Source of the DNA: Chitinophagales bacterium
GTDB lineage: Bacteria > Bacteroidota > Bacteroidia > Chitinophagales > UBA2359
DNA length: 64,000 nt
Direction: 5' to 3'
Assembly: GCA_020636475.1 (NCBI GenBank)
Contig: JACJXU010000008.1
Location: forward strand, 75,034-139,033
The position numbers and the translations under genes are program-made. The notes under the pieces were generated by a model, which was not told where the DNA came from, ran no database searches, and saw only the letters and a list, made by a program, of their open reading frames with translations. Numbering within the stretch: the stretch's first letter is position 1; the number at the start of each line of letters is the position of its first letter. Below are positions 7,249 to 17,252 of this stretch, one piece after another.

Positions 7249-9104
7249 AGTATCGAATTTTCTTTCAATAAGATATTCGCATTGTTATTGTTCTCAGAAG
7301 AATACTGCTGCTGCAAGGCTACTAAAGTTTTATAACGACTTTGTGGATTTGCCAGCAGTTCTTCATGAGTTCCACTCTCACAAATTTCTCCTTTTTCCAA
7401 CACATAAATCTTATCTACGTGCCGAATAGTAGAAAGCCTATGGGCAATAATAATGCTCGTACGGTTTTTCATCAGCTGGTCTAATGCCTGCTGTACTGCT
7501 TGTTCCGACTCGGAGTCTAAAGAACTCGTTGCTTCATCTAAAATGAGAATACGTGGGTCGCGCAACATGGCACGCGCTATTGCCAAACGTTGCCGCTGTC
7601 CACCCGACAATTTCACGCCGCGCTCGCCGATAACTGTATCAAAACCTTCGGGAAATGACCTAATAAAATCTAAAGCATTGGCGCGCGCTGCTACCGTTTT
7701 TATTTCTTCAAACGAAGCATTAGGTTTGCCGTAGGCAATATTTTCGCGAATACTGCCACCAAACAATATCACTTCTTGCGGCACCAAGCCCAAAAACTGA
7801 CGATACACTTCAAGGTCATAATCGTAAATAGACTTTCCATCAATTTCGATGCTTCCTTCATTAATAGCATAAAAGCGCAACAGTAGCTGGGCAATGGTAG
7901 ATTTTCCCGCACCACTGCTACCCACCAAAGCAATTTTTTGTCCCGACTGTATATCCATGTCAATGCGATTCAGCACACGCATATCAGCACGACTTGGATA
8001 ATGAAAAGACACCTCTTTAAAGCGAATATTACCTTGAATAGGGGGAATATCTTCGGGAACGATGTGTTTATTAAGGCTTATTTCGGGCGTTTCTTGCAAA
8101 ATTTCGCGTACTCTTTCACTGGCTCCTACGGCTTTTTGTAGTCGGCTGTACAAGTCGCTCAGTCCGCCTAAAGATGCACCGATGTAAATGGTGTAAATAA
8201 CAAAAGTAGTAAGTTCGCCGGCAGTCATTACACCTTGCTCAATAAACGATGCCCCAAACCAGAGTACCAAAATAATCCCACCAAAAATTCCGAATATAAA
8301 AAATGAAGTAAAAATACCGCGATAGTTAGCTGCCTTCATGGCGTAAGACACCACTTCGCGCATATCTTTCAGGTAGCGATTGGATTCGTAAACTTCGTTG
8401 GAAAAAGATTTTACCACATAAATATTTTGCAGCGTTTCTTCTGCCACTACATTGGCTTGGGCAAGGGCATCTTGTGTTTTTTTCGACATTTTTTTAATGT
8501 ATTTGCCAAAAAAAATAGCCACTACTACTAAAATAGGAAAAGTAGAAAGCATTATCAAGCTAAGTTTGGTAGAAATAAGAAAAATAAAAACCGCTCCGGC
8601 AATAAGTGTAAATATTTGTCGCAAAAACTCGCCCAATGTCCACGAAATAGCCTCTTGGAGTTGTGTAACATCGGCGGTAATACGGCTCGTGAGTTCGCCC
8701 ACGCGCGATTTCTCGAAAAAACTTATCGGCAAGCGAATCATTTTGTTGTACAAATCGGTGCGAATATCTGCCATCACATTTTCGCTTACGTAAGCAAACG
8801 TGAGTACCCGCACAAATGAAAAAACCGCCTGCAACACAAGCACCCCCAACAGTAGCCAAGCTACGCCATTGATGCCCCAACTTTTTATGGCAGAAAAATA
8901 ATCGTTTAAAAAGGCGGTTTGCTTGCTGGTAGCCGTATCCAACAACACACCAATAATAGCCGGAAAAAGCAATGCCGTAGCACTCGAAAGCAATAAAAAC
9001 AACATACCTATTACAAAAACACCTTTATACGGCAATAGATAAGCATAAATGCTCCACAGTTTTTGTAAATCTTTTCCTTTCAGTTTTGAAGAAGTTTGTT
9101 CCAA
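7245..9104 (-). CDS. ABC exporter, MsbA-like fused permease and ATPase
   Basis: A half-transporter of 619 residues. The membrane domain covers about 1-330, with hydrophobic segments near 30, 80, 160, 185 and 270. The ATPase domain (about 365-600) has Walker A GSSGAGKST, signature LSGGQRQR, Walker B ILILDEATSSLDS and H-loop IIAHRLST. It should work as a homodimer exporting lipid or another amphiphile. The frame opens with TTG at 9104, and no ATG is in frame between that and the upstream stop. A -7 like element lies at 9138-9145. Convergent with the acidic protein gene. Confidence 0.9.
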   Translation of the reverse strand: MEQTSSKLKGKDLQKLWSIYAYLLPYKGVFVIGMLFLLLSSATALLFPAIIGVLLDTATSKQTAFLNDYFSAIKSWGINGVAWLLLGVLVLQAVFSFVRVLTFAYVSENVMADIRTDLYNKMIRLPISFFEKSRVGELTSRITADVTQLQEAISWTLGEFLRQIFTLIAGAVFIFLISTKLSLIMLSTFPILVVVAIFFGKYIKKMSKKTQDALAQANVVAEETLQNIYVVKSFSNEVYESNRYLKDMREVVSYAMKAANYRGIFTSFFIFGIFGGIILVLWFGASFIEQGVMTAGELTTFVIYTIYIGASLGGLSDLYSRLQKAVGASERVREILQETPEISLNKHIVPEDIPPIQGNIRFKEVSFHYPSRADMRVLNRIDMDIQSGQKIALVGSSGAGKSTIAQLLLRFYAINEGSIEIDGKSIYDYDLEVYRQFLGLVPQEVILFGGSIRENIAYGKPNASFEEIKTVAARANALDFIRSFPEGFDTVIGERGVKLSGGQRQRLAIARAMLRDPRILILDEATSSLDSESEQAVQQALDQLMKNRTSIIIAHRLSTIRHVDKIYVLEKGEICESGTHEELLANPQSRYKTLVALQQQYSSENNNNANILLKENSIL

Positions 9105-9137
9105 AACATTTAATGTTTACATGAAAAATATAAATGG

Positions 9138-9145
9138 CAAAGGTA
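9138..9145 (-). promoter_or_regulatory. -7 element (TACCTTTG on the minus strand)
   Basis: It matches TAnnTTTG, 34 nt before the TTG start of the ABC exporter. No TTG at the right spacing is seen, so this is a partial promoter match. Confidence 0.4.
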
Positions 9146-9153
9146 TAACATTC

Positions 9154-9705
9154 TCAGTTGGCGGGTTTCTTAATTTTATAAACAGGCACCGTAGAGCAGG
9201 CTTCGCCAAACATAAGTGAATGAACGTGTGGCTGAAGTAAGTTACTCGCCAAAACATAGGCTTCGGCAGGAACAGTTTTTTTCCCGCAACCCTTAATTAT
9301 TACCTTCGCTTTGGCGTACTGTGCGGCGTTTAGATGCTGCGAAATAGCCACCAACAAAGCCTTATCGCCAATTTCTTCCGCCTTGCTCACCACAAAAGCA
9401 TATGCACCCACTTGGCACAAATGCGTACTTACCAGCATATACGCCCACATAGGAATAAGCGCATCTGCACTGCAAAAAATGCCTACATACTTTTGGGCAT
9501 ACACTTGCCAGTCCATTGTTTTTAGTGCTTCTCTAAGATCTTTTTCCCGCAAAATAGCATTGCGAAACAAGTAATCTGCAAAATCGAAAGAAGCCAGTTG
9601 TGTTTCAGGCGGGAAAAAATTTTCTAAATCTATTAGTATTAGCCCACTTTCGGCTACTTTATTGTGCAGGGTGGGAGAGGAAGTTTCTGAAAAAGAAGGA
9701 GTCAT
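9154..9705 (-). CDS. DUF2480 family protein
   Basis: A 183-residue soluble protein of a family almost confined to Bacteroidota. The signature parts are LENFFPPETQLASFDFADYLF, LREKDLREALKTMDW and the segment with CSADALIPMWAYMLV. Function is not established. A GCGKK turn lies near residue 144. It starts 49 nt upstream of the ABC exporter and on the same strand, so the two may share a transcript. CAAAACTA at 9710-9717 (TAGTTTTG on the minus strand) is close enough to the ATG that a leaderless transcript is possible. Confidence 0.85.
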   Translation of the reverse strand: MTPSFSETSSPTLHNKVAESGLILIDLENFFPPETQLASFDFADYLFRNAILREKDLREALKTMDWQVYAQKYVGIFCSADALIPMWAYMLVSTHLCQVGAYAFVVSKAEEIGDKALLVAISQHLNAAQYAKAKVIIKGCGKKTVPAEAYVLASNLLQPHVHSLMFGEACSTVPVYKIKKPAN

Positions 9706-9898
9706 GGCACAAAACTATTTTTTTAACACTGGCAAATAAACGCCAAACAGTTAAGCATTGTTGTAAAAAAAATGAATTTGTCAAACTAAGTTTCACTTTG
9801 ATAGTGAAAATGCCAGTATTTGTACCATATTGAAGCGGAATAAATACTATATAGCAAGAAATTTTCTACTTTTATGCCGATTTTTAGTTTAAAACAAT

Positions 9899-10369
9899 AT
9901 GTATAAAGTAAATATTGGACAAAATACACACCCAATAACCCACTCGTTGCCCGAAAATTGGACAATAACACAGCTTAATGCACGAGAATGGCAAGTATTC
10001 GTTGCGGATAAGGTGTTTGATGTAGCTTTACTGTCTCAACAAGATAATATTTACAAATTGTACATAAATGGCAAGACATTTGAGGCGAGTTTGCAAAGTC
10101 CTTTAGATGTATTGTTGCAGCAAATGGGACTGAGCCAAATGCAAAACAACCAACCCAAAGACATGAAAGCACCAATGCCCGGCTTAGTGCTTGATGTGTT
10201 GGTGAGCGAAGGCACGCAAGTAAATAAAGGCGATGCCTTGTTGGTGCTGGAAGCCATGAAAATGGAAAATACGCTCAAGTCGCCGATGGCAGGTACAGTA
10301 AAAAAAATAGCCGTAAAAAAAGGACAAACGGTAGAAAAAAATCAATTATTGATAAGTTGGGAAACGTAA
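9899..10369 (+). CDS. Biotin carboxyl carrier protein (biotinyl domain)
   Basis: A 156-residue protein ending in a biotinyl/lipoyl domain (about 88-156). The biotinylated lysine is in EAMKMEN, and MPGLVLDVLVSEGTQV and SPMAGTVKKI are the paired hairpins of the fold. The N-terminal 85 residues are poorly conserved. This layout matches stand-alone carriers for propionyl-CoA, methylcrotonyl-CoA or oxaloacetate-type carboxylases in Bacteroidota. No biotin carboxylase or carboxyltransferase gene is adjacent, so the partner enzyme is unknown. Followed by the CorC-type gene after 30 nt. Confidence 0.88.
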   Translation: MYKVNIGQNTHPITHSLPENWTITQLNAREWQVFVADKVFDVALLSQQDNIYKLYINGKTFEASLQSPLDVLLQQMGLSQMQNNQPKDMKAPMPGLVLDVLVSEGTQVNKGDALLVLEAMKMENTLKSPMAGTVKKIAVKKGQTVEKNQLLISWET

Positions 10370-10399
10370 ACGATATTTCGCAAGGAGAAAAATTGAGCT

Positions 10400-11680
10400 A
10401 TGGACGCTAATATTGCCTTTTTGGTATTGATTGTGACGCTGCTGGCATCGGCATTGTTTTCGGGTTTGGAGTTGGCATACTTTACGGCAAGTCGTTTGCG
10501 CATAGAATTGCAAATACAGCAAGGCGGAATTGTGAATAAAATTTTAGAGTTTTTTTACAATAAACCCACCCATTTTCTAAGCACTACACTCATGGGCAAT
10601 AATTTGGCCTTAGTTATTTATGGTATTGCATTTTCTACACTTTTCGACCCACCTTTTTCAAAAATTCTTGTCAATATATTTGGAGACAATACACTTGTAA
10701 ATAATGTACTGTTGCTGGTACTCAATACATTGGTTTCTACACTGCTGATATTGTTTTTGGCGGAATTTTTGCCCAAAAATATCTTTCGCTTATTTTCGCT
10801 AAAAGCCGTAAATCTGTTTATACTGCCCTTTGGTATTATTTATGTATTGTTGGCTATTCCGGTGTTTATTGTCAATGCTATTTCTCGCTTTTTGTTTTGG
10901 GTGTTGCGCATTCCTATCAAAGAATCGGAGCCGGTTTTTACCAGCCTGGAACTCATTGATTATGTAAAAAGAAACAATCGCTATGCCGATGCAGACGAAG
11001 AAATAGACACCAAAATGTTTGAAAAAGCATTAGACCTTACGGAAATGCGCGTGCGCGAGTGTATGATTCCGCGAAACGAAATTATTGCTGCCGAAGCCGA
11101 TATAGATTTTGAAAGCCTCCGCCAGCTTTTTATCGAAACAAAACACTCCAAAATTATTCTTTACGAAGACAATATTGACAATCCCATCGGTTATGTACAT
11201 CATTTAGACATTCTGAAAGGCAAATTGCCCGATGCACCTTACGCCTTGATAAAAGTACCCGAAGCCTTGTCGGCAAATGACCTGCTGCAAGCATTTATAA
11301 AAGAACACAAGAGCATTGCTATTGTAGTGGACGAAGCCGGCGGAACAAAAGGATTAGTAACCTTAGAAGATATTATGGAAGAAGTAGTGGGCGATATTAA
11401 TGACGAGTTCGATGACGATGACGACAAGTTTACCGCCCAGAAACTAAGCGAAAACGAGTACCTTTTTTCCGGCAGAATGGAAGTAGATGATATTAATGAA
11501 GCGTTTGATTTGAAACTGCCCGAAGGCGACTACGAAACACTTTCCGGTTGGATAACCGACTACGAAGGACGTATCCCACAAAAAAATGAAGTGTTAGTTT
11601 TTGATAATTTTGAAATAAAAATAATAGAAGTAAGTAATACAAAAGTAGAATTAGTACGCTTAAAAATATTAGATGCTTGA
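10400..11680 (+). CDS. CorC/HlyC family membrane protein (DUF21-CBS-CorC_HlyC), GldE-like
   Basis: A 426-residue membrane protein. The DUF21 (CNNM) domain occupies about 1-185 with four hydrophobic segments. A CBS pair follows (about 205-335, containing VRECMIPRNEII and IAIVVDEAGGTKGLVTLEDI), then a CorC_HlyC domain (about 350-426). The family includes magnesium/cobalt efflux proteins and the gliding-associated GldE of Bacteroidota; which applies here is not decidable. An AAGGAG sequence at 10382-10387 precedes the start, unusual in this window, where Shine-Dalgarno sites are rare. A run of Asp near residue 337 may be a linker. Confidence 0.87.
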   Translation: MDANIAFLVLIVTLLASALFSGLELAYFTASRLRIELQIQQGGIVNKILEFFYNKPTHFLSTTLMGNNLALVIYGIAFSTLFDPPFSKILVNIFGDNTLVNNVLLLVLNTLVSTLLILFLAEFLPKNIFRLFSLKAVNLFILPFGIIYVLLAIPVFIVNAISRFLFWVLRIPIKESEPVFTSLELIDYVKRNNRYADADEEIDTKMFEKALDLTEMRVRECMIPRNEIIAAEADIDFESLRQLFIETKHSKIILYEDNIDNPIGYVHHLDILKGKLPDAPYALIKVPEALSANDLLQAFIKEHKSIAIVVDEAGGTKGLVTLEDIMEEVVGDINDEFDDDDDKFTAQKLSENEYLFSGRMEVDDINEAFDLKLPEGDYETLSGWITDYEGRIPQKNEVLVFDNFEIKIIEVSNTKVELVRLKILDA

Positions 11681-11777
11681 TGCTAAAGTAAAAATTAGCA
11701 CACTTATTGCAAGGAGTATAAAACAACAAATTATAGCACCAAACGTAAAATATTTTCTATAAGTATTTGAAATATCC

Positions 11778-11785
11778 TATTTTTG
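11778..11785 (+). promoter_or_regulatory. -7 element TATTTTTG
   Basis: It matches TAnnTTTG, 57 nt before the PpiD-like gene. The -33 TTG is not at the expected spacing. Confidence 0.4.
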
Positions 11786-11842
11786 CAGACTTATTTTTAA
11801 AACATTAATAATCATAATAATTAATATTCAACAATAAAACCA

Positions 11843-13969
11843 ATGGCATTAATTAGTGAAATTAGAAAACGAATAGGCTTACTGGTATTTTTAATTGCAT
11901 TGGCAATTATAGCCTTTTTGTTAATGGATATTTTTTCCGGACCCGGCGCAAGAGGAAGTCAGCAACCAATCGTTGCTACCGTAAACGGAGAAGATGTTAC
12001 CATTGAAGAGTATAATAGGGTTACGGGACAAGCAGTAGAAAACGCCCAGCGCAATAATCCTAATATGGACGAACAAACACGCCTGCGCACACGCGAAAGT
12101 GCTTGGCAAAAGTTTTTGCGCGACAAAGTAGCCGATTCGCAAATTGAAGAATTGGGCATTACCGTTACAGGTACAGAACTGATGGATCTTTTGATGGGAA
12201 AAAATGTAGTACCCGGCATTAAAAATGAGCCTACTTTTCAAAACCCCGAAACCAAACAATTCGACCCACAAAAAGTAAAAGATTATGTAAACTCGTTTAG
12301 CAACGGCGAACTCCCCGAACAAGAAGCAGAAGGTCGCAGACGTGTTTGGAAAGAGTTTGAACAAAATGTAAAAGAAAACCAAATTCGCCAAAAATATACC
12401 GATTTGGTAAAAAAAGCAATTTATGTGCCACGCTGGCAGGCAACTTTTTTAAACCAAAACAAAAATACCAAAACCTCTTTTAACTATTTCTTTGTGCCCT
12501 ATACCACCATTCCCGATGGCGATGTAAGTGTTTCGGATAGCGATTTGAAACAATATCTCAACGAAAACAAAGAAAAATACCAACAAGAAGCTTCGGTAAG
12601 TTTCGATTTTGTGAAATTTCCCATCGAGCCATCTGAGGCGGATAAGCAAAAGGCGGCTTCTTATGTAAATAATTTGCTGGACGAATTTGGAAAAACCACC
12701 AACGACTCTATCTTTATTTATCGCAATTCCGACACACCTATTTCTAGCGCTTATTTCACCGCCGAAGAATTGAAAGCACAAGGTTTTACGGATGCCGATA
12801 CACTATTTAAAGTACCTGTTGGAACAATATTGCCTACCCAACTCTCCGGCAATTTTTATCACGCAACAAAAGTACTTAATCGCAAGGAAATTCCGGATTC
12901 TGTAAAAGTACGCCATATTTTGGTACGTGTAAATCCACAGGAAGACCCCAATATTGCCAAAAATAAAATTGACAGCATTTACACCGAAATACAAACCAAT
13001 CGTTTGAGTTTTGATGAAGCAGCGCGCCAGTTTTCGCAAGATGCTTCCAATGCACCCAAAGGTGGCGACTTAGGTTGGGTGAAAAAAGGTATGATGGTAG
13101 CTCCTTTTGAAGATGTAATATTTTACGGAGCCGGAAAAGGCGCAGTACAAAAAGTGCTTACCCAATTTGGCTGGCACTTGGTTCAAGTAACCGATGTCGT
13201 TACTTTCGAGCCGGGCGTACGCACGGCATTATTGAGCAAAGAAATAAGCATCAGTTCCGAAACCAATAGCAAAATATACAGTGAGGCAAATCAGTTTGCC
13301 GGAATGAATCGCACGCAAGAAGCATTTAAAAAATCAGCCGAAGAAAAAGGTTTGACCATCAACACAGCTACCGACCTCAAAATGGGCGATGTACAAATTC
13401 CCAATTTAGGTGCCAACGACAATATTATTATTTGGGCATTTAAAAACGATATTGGCACTGTTTCCAATGTATTTGAAGTAGGCGGAAATTACGTAGTAGC
13501 CGTTGAAACCGATAAAAAAGCAGCCGGAATAGCCACTTTAGAGTCTGTTCGTTTGCCTTTGGAAATAGAGGTGAAAAAAATGAAAAAAGCGAAAAAAATA
13601 AGCGAACAACTTGAAGCTAAAAAAGGTACGCTACAAGAAATAGCAGGAGCTATGGGGCAAGAAGTTCAGTCCGCAACAGACGTTACCTTCGATACACCTA
13701 GCGTGGCAGGCTTAGGACGCGAAGCAAAAGTACAAGCTGCCGCACAAGCATTAGAGGCAAACAAAGTATCGGCACCAATAGCCGGCGAACAAGGTGTGTA
13801 TTTAATTACGGTTACTCAACGCCAACCCGCCCCAGCCGAAGCAGATATTTCGGGTATTCAAATTCAAGAGGACAATGCCCTGCGCGGAAAAGTAGATTTT
13901 GGTATGTACGAAGCCTTGCGCAAAGCTGCCAAAATACAAGATACGCGCTACGAGGTATTAACTTATTAA
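11843..13969 (+). CDS. PpiD-like periplasmic peptidyl-prolyl isomerase
   Basis: A 708-residue foldase. A single N-terminal membrane helix (about 11-32) anchors it in the inner membrane, facing the periplasm. A SurA-N-like chaperone section follows (about 40-230). A parvulin domain lies at about 350-445, with VKVRHILVRV, APKGGDLGWVKKGMM and FGWHLVQV. The C-terminal 250 residues look like a second helical/parvulin-like repeat without the active motif. It should help newly exported outer-membrane and periplasmic proteins fold. It is followed by a clear terminator. Confidence 0.9.
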   Translation: MALISEIRKRIGLLVFLIALAIIAFLLMDIFSGPGARGSQQPIVATVNGEDVTIEEYNRVTGQAVENAQRNNPNMDEQTRLRTRESAWQKFLRDKVADSQIEELGITVTGTELMDLLMGKNVVPGIKNEPTFQNPETKQFDPQKVKDYVNSFSNGELPEQEAEGRRRVWKEFEQNVKENQIRQKYTDLVKKAIYVPRWQATFLNQNKNTKTSFNYFFVPYTTIPDGDVSVSDSDLKQYLNENKEKYQQEASVSFDFVKFPIEPSEADKQKAASYVNNLLDEFGKTTNDSIFIYRNSDTPISSAYFTAEELKAQGFTDADTLFKVPVGTILPTQLSGNFYHATKVLNRKEIPDSVKVRHILVRVNPQEDPNIAKNKIDSIYTEIQTNRLSFDEAARQFSQDASNAPKGGDLGWVKKGMMVAPFEDVIFYGAGKGAVQKVLTQFGWHLVQVTDVVTFEPGVRTALLSKEISISSETNSKIYSEANQFAGMNRTQEAFKKSAEEKGLTINTATDLKMGDVQIPNLGANDNIIIWAFKNDIGTVSNVFEVGGNYVVAVETDKKAAGIATLESVRLPLEIEVKKMKKAKKISEQLEAKKGTLQEIAGAMGQEVQSATDVTFDTPSVAGLGREAKVQAAAQALEANKVSAPIAGEQGVYLITVTQRQPAPAEADISGIQIQEDNALRGKVDFGMYEALRKAAKIQDTRYEVLTY

Positions 13970-13986
13970 GCAAAAAAATAAACTGG

Positions 13987-14034
13987 AAATCTTCTTTTCA
14001 TAAGCAAATAGCTGTGGAAAGAAGATTTTTTATT
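13987..14034 (+). terminator. Rho-independent terminator
   Basis: AAATCTTCTTT at 13987-13997 pairs with AAAGAAGATTT at 14018-14028, extended by four inner pairs and followed by a T-rich run. It ends the PpiD-like transcript. Confidence 0.75.
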
Positions 14035-14084
14035 TTGTCAAAAATGGATTATTGCCCTTTTCACTTCCCACAAAATTATTACCC

Positions 14085-15311
14085 ATGATAGATACCTCTT
14101 TTCCTAAAGAAAAAATAAAAATTGTACTCTTGGAAGGCGTACATAGCAACAGTGTGGACAATTTGAAAGCCGCCGGCTACAACAATGTAGTCCGCTACGA
14201 AAAAGCTTTCCCCGAAAACGAACTTATTCCACTTATCGCCGATGCGCACCTGATTGGTATTCGCTCCAAAACCCAAATAACCGCCAACATATTAGAAAAT
14301 ACACCAAGATTATTGGGCATAGGCTGTTTTTGCATCGGCACAAATCAGGTAGATTTAAAACGCGCCACAGATTTGGGCATAGCTGTTTTCAACTCTCCTT
14401 ACTCCAACACCCGCTCGGTAGCCGAATTGGTGATTGGCGAAATGATAATGCTCCTGCGCCGTATTCCCGAACGCAATAATCTTGCACACCAAGGAGGCTG
14501 GCTAAAAACGGCGGAAAAAAGCTACGAAATGCGCGGCAAAACACTTGGCATTGTAGGTTATGGGCGTATTGGCTCGCAACTTTCTATCCTCGCCGAAGCT
14601 ATGGGTATGCACGTGTTGTACTACGATATTGCAACTAAATTGCCTTTGGGAAATGCGCGCAGCGTAAGTTCGCTTGACGAATTGCTCGCAAAATCGCAAG
14701 TAGTGAGCCTACACGTACCGGAAACGCCCGAAACCGTTAATATGATTGGTGCAAAAGAAATAGCCGCTATGCAAAAAGACAGTTATTTGCTAAATTTGAG
14801 CAGAGGCACCGTAGTAGATATTGATGCACTTGCACAGGCATTGCATACAAAACACTTGGCTGGTGCCGCTATTGATGTTTTTCCCCACGAACCAGAGTCG
14901 GCACAGCAGCCTTTTAAAAGCGTACTGCAAGACTTGCCCAATGTAATCCTTACGCCGCATATTGGCGGCTCTACACTCGAAGCGCAAGAAAATATTGGCA
15001 TAGACGCTTCCACCAAACTCATCAATTTCTTAGAAAAAGGCGAAACCACAGCTTGTCATACTATTCCCGAAATAAATTTGCCGCCGCAAGGCTCGCACCG
15101 TGTGCTGCATTTTCATACTAATACTGCCGGTGTGTTGAGTGCTTTGAACAAAGTTTTCTCCAAATACAAGCTGAATATTGACCGACAGTATTTGCAAACC
15201 AAAGGCTCGTACGGTTATGTTGTGACCGATGTGGACAAAAATATTTCCAAAGAAGCCGAAGAAAAATTGCGCGAAGTAAAACATACGGTGCGTATGCGTA
15301 TTGTGTATTAG
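14085..15311 (+). CDS. serA: D-3-phosphoglycerate dehydrogenase
   Basis: It oxidises 3-phosphoglycerate to 3-phosphohydroxypyruvate, the first step of serine synthesis, using NAD. The 408-residue length equals that of E. coli SerA. The Rossmann motif is GIVGYGRIGSQ (about 147-157), the catalytic segment is SRGTVVDIDAL, and the His is in TPHIGGSTLEAQENIG. A C-terminal ACT domain (about 335-408, starting HRVLHFHTNTAGVLSALN) should bind serine for feedback inhibition. ATG at 14085 was chosen over a TTG at 14052. Also unusual and family-typical is GCFCIGTNQVDL. Confidence 0.95.
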   Translation: MIDTSFPKEKIKIVLLEGVHSNSVDNLKAAGYNNVVRYEKAFPENELIPLIADAHLIGIRSKTQITANILENTPRLLGIGCFCIGTNQVDLKRATDLGIAVFNSPYSNTRSVAELVIGEMIMLLRRIPERNNLAHQGGWLKTAEKSYEMRGKTLGIVGYGRIGSQLSILAEAMGMHVLYYDIATKLPLGNARSVSSLDELLAKSQVVSLHVPETPETVNMIGAKEIAAMQKDSYLLNLSRGTVVDIDALAQALHTKHLAGAAIDVFPHEPESAQQPFKSVLQDLPNVILTPHIGGSTLEAQENIGIDASTKLINFLEKGETTACHTIPEINLPPQGSHRVLHFHTNTAGVLSALNKVFSKYKLNIDRQYLQTKGSYGYVVTDVDKNISKEAEEKLREVKHTVRMRIVY

Positions 15312-15437
15312 TTTTTTGTGGGGGAAAAATAAAATCAAGAAAAAAATGATTTTCTTGTGTGAAAACAAAGGAGTAGTTGGGTTTGTTAATGAAAAAAAAA
15401 TAACAAGAGACATTATATTTGATGTCCACAAAAAAAT

Positions 15438-16691
15438 ATGTTGAAGCTACTCAAAATTATAGAAGAAGATCTTTGGCTGATAATACTAGAAATTTGGTCG
15501 AACAAGTTGCGGACGTTTCTATCATTGTTGGGTATCGCCATTGGTATTTTTTGTGTAGTATCGGTAAGTTCGGTAATAGATAGTTTTGAAAAAAGTCTTA
15601 AAAACTCATTCGAGCGGCTGGGCAGCGATGTAGTGTATGTAATGCGCGAGTCGTGGGAAGGCGATCCTTCGCAAAACTGGTGGAAGTATTTGAAACGTCC
15701 CTATCCTTCTTATAAAGAGTTTCGTGCTATCAAAGATAAGTCCTACGCCGCCGAAGCTGTAGCTATTCGTGCCTTTTTAGGTGCTACCGATTTGAAATAT
15801 TTGAACAATGTTTCCGAAAATACCTTAATTGTCACCGCAACCTACGATTTTGGGATTATTTATGACTTAAACATTGCACAAGGACGCTATTTTACGCCTG
15901 AAGAATCAGAAATCGGCAAAAATCAAATTCTTTTGGGAGCTAAAGTTGCCGAAGCACTCTTTCCCGGCATCAACAATCCTGTGGGAATAATCATTAAGTA
16001 CAAAGGCAGAAAAGTGAAAGTATGCGGCGTACTGAAAAAAGAAGGCAAAAGTCTGCTCGGCGACGGCTTCGACGAAGTAGCCATACTTCCCTACAATTTT
16101 GTGCGCCGTTTCGACGATGTGAACCAAGACCAATACATGCCACTTATTGCTGCAAAAGCCAAAGAAAATATTTCGATGGAGCAGCTCAAAGACGAAATTA
16201 CACAAATAATGCGCGCGCAACGACAGTTGAAACCTGTTCAAGAAAACAATTTTGAACTCAATCAACTCAGTATCCTCACGGCATTTTTAGACAGTATTTT
16301 CAGTATTGTAGGTTGGGCGGGTTTTCTTATCGGACTTTTTGCTTTACTAGTTGGTGGTTTTGGCATTGCCAATATAATGTTTGTCTCGGTAAAAGAGCGC
16401 ACACGACTTATTGGCATAAAAAAATCCTTAGGCGCACGCCGTTTTTACATACTCATGGAATTTTTAACCGAATCAATACTGCTTACGCTTCTTGGAGGAA
16501 TGTTCGGCATTGCCTTGGTAGCATTGGTGCTGGCAATAGGCAATCGTTTTGTCACTTCCTTACAGTTTAGCTTAGATACCAACAATATTATTTACGGCTT
16601 AGTTATTTCCGTTATTATTGGCGTGGTTTCGGGTATTATTCCTGCCTACAAAGCCTCGCGCTTAGACCCTGTAGAAGCTATGCGCGCCTAA
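15438..16691 (+). CDS. MacB/FtsX-type ABC transporter permease
   Basis: A 417-residue permease. Its first membrane helix (about 22-45) is followed by a MacB-type periplasmic domain (about 50-245) and three C-terminal helices (about 285-410). The cytoplasmic loop reads RTRLIGIKKSLGARR, the usual ATPase-contact motif. No ATPase or membrane-fusion subunit is adjacent, so partners must be elsewhere. The MarR-type regulator starts 32 nt downstream on the same strand, suggesting that the pair responds to a toxic compound. Substrate unknown. Confidence 0.88.
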   Translation: MLKLLKIIEEDLWLIILEIWSNKLRTFLSLLGIAIGIFCVVSVSSVIDSFEKSLKNSFERLGSDVVYVMRESWEGDPSQNWWKYLKRPYPSYKEFRAIKDKSYAAEAVAIRAFLGATDLKYLNNVSENTLIVTATYDFGIIYDLNIAQGRYFTPEESEIGKNQILLGAKVAEALFPGINNPVGIIIKYKGRKVKVCGVLKKEGKSLLGDGFDEVAILPYNFVRRFDDVNQDQYMPLIAAKAKENISMEQLKDEITQIMRAQRQLKPVQENNFELNQLSILTAFLDSIFSIVGWAGFLIGLFALLVGGFGIANIMFVSVKERTRLIGIKKSLGARRFYILMEFLTESILLTLLGGMFGIALVALVLAIGNRFVTSLQFSLDTNNIIYGLVISVIIGVVSGIIPAYKASRLDPVEAMRA

Positions 16692-16723
16692 ACTTATTTT
16701 GCAATAATTACTTTTTTTGAGGA

Positions 16724-17185
16724 ATGACCTACTTAGAAATACTCATTGACTTGCGCAAAATAATTCGCTCAATTAATTTAGAAAGTAAAAAAATTGAAAA
16801 AGATTTTGGCATAAGTATCCAGCAATTGCTCTGCTTACAGTTTTTGCAAAACCAGCCCGACTACCAAAGCAATGCCGCAGCTATAAAAGCCTATTTGCAA
16901 CTCAATGCCAGTACGGTTTCGGGCATTTTGGCGCGTTTAGAAAACAAAACCTTAGTCGTGCGTTTGCCCAAAGCCTCCGACAAGCGCGTTACCAAACTTA
17001 CCCTTACGGCAAAAGGAGCGGAACTATTGCGCAATATTCCTCCAACCTTAGAAGAAAAATTATCGCTTAAAATTCAGCAACTAAGCACCGAAAAAAGACT
17101 GATGCTCAAAAATAATCTTGCCCTCTTAGTAGCACTATTAGATGCAGAGCAAATAGAACCTTTAGACGAAGGCAGTTTCATCTAA
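16724..17185 (+). CDS. MarR family transcriptional regulator
   Basis: A 153-residue winged-helix regulator. The recognition region is around residues 55-80 (QLNASTVSGILARLENKTLVVR), followed by the wing with the classic SDKRVTKLTLTAKGAELL motif. N- and C-terminal helices form the dimer interface. It lies just behind the MacB-like permease gene and probably controls it, the ligand being unknown. No clear palindromic operator was found in the short gap between the two. Confidence 0.88.
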   Translation: MTYLEILIDLRKIIRSINLESKKIEKDFGISIQQLLCLQFLQNQPDYQSNAAAIKAYLQLNASTVSGILARLENKTLVVRLPKASDKRVTKLTLTAKGAELLRNIPPTLEEKLSLKIQQLSTEKRLMLKNNLALLVALLDAEQIEPLDEGSFI

Positions 17186-17252
17186 AATAGTTTTTATAGA
17201 AACCTTTTGCGTTTTAATACGTTCTTATAGTATAAAAACATTTTATTTTAAT

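Noticed and set aside
7245..9109. ATG at 9109-9107 as the ABC exporter start
   Set aside because: It is out of frame with the exporter; TTG at 9104 is the only in-frame option after the upstream stop.
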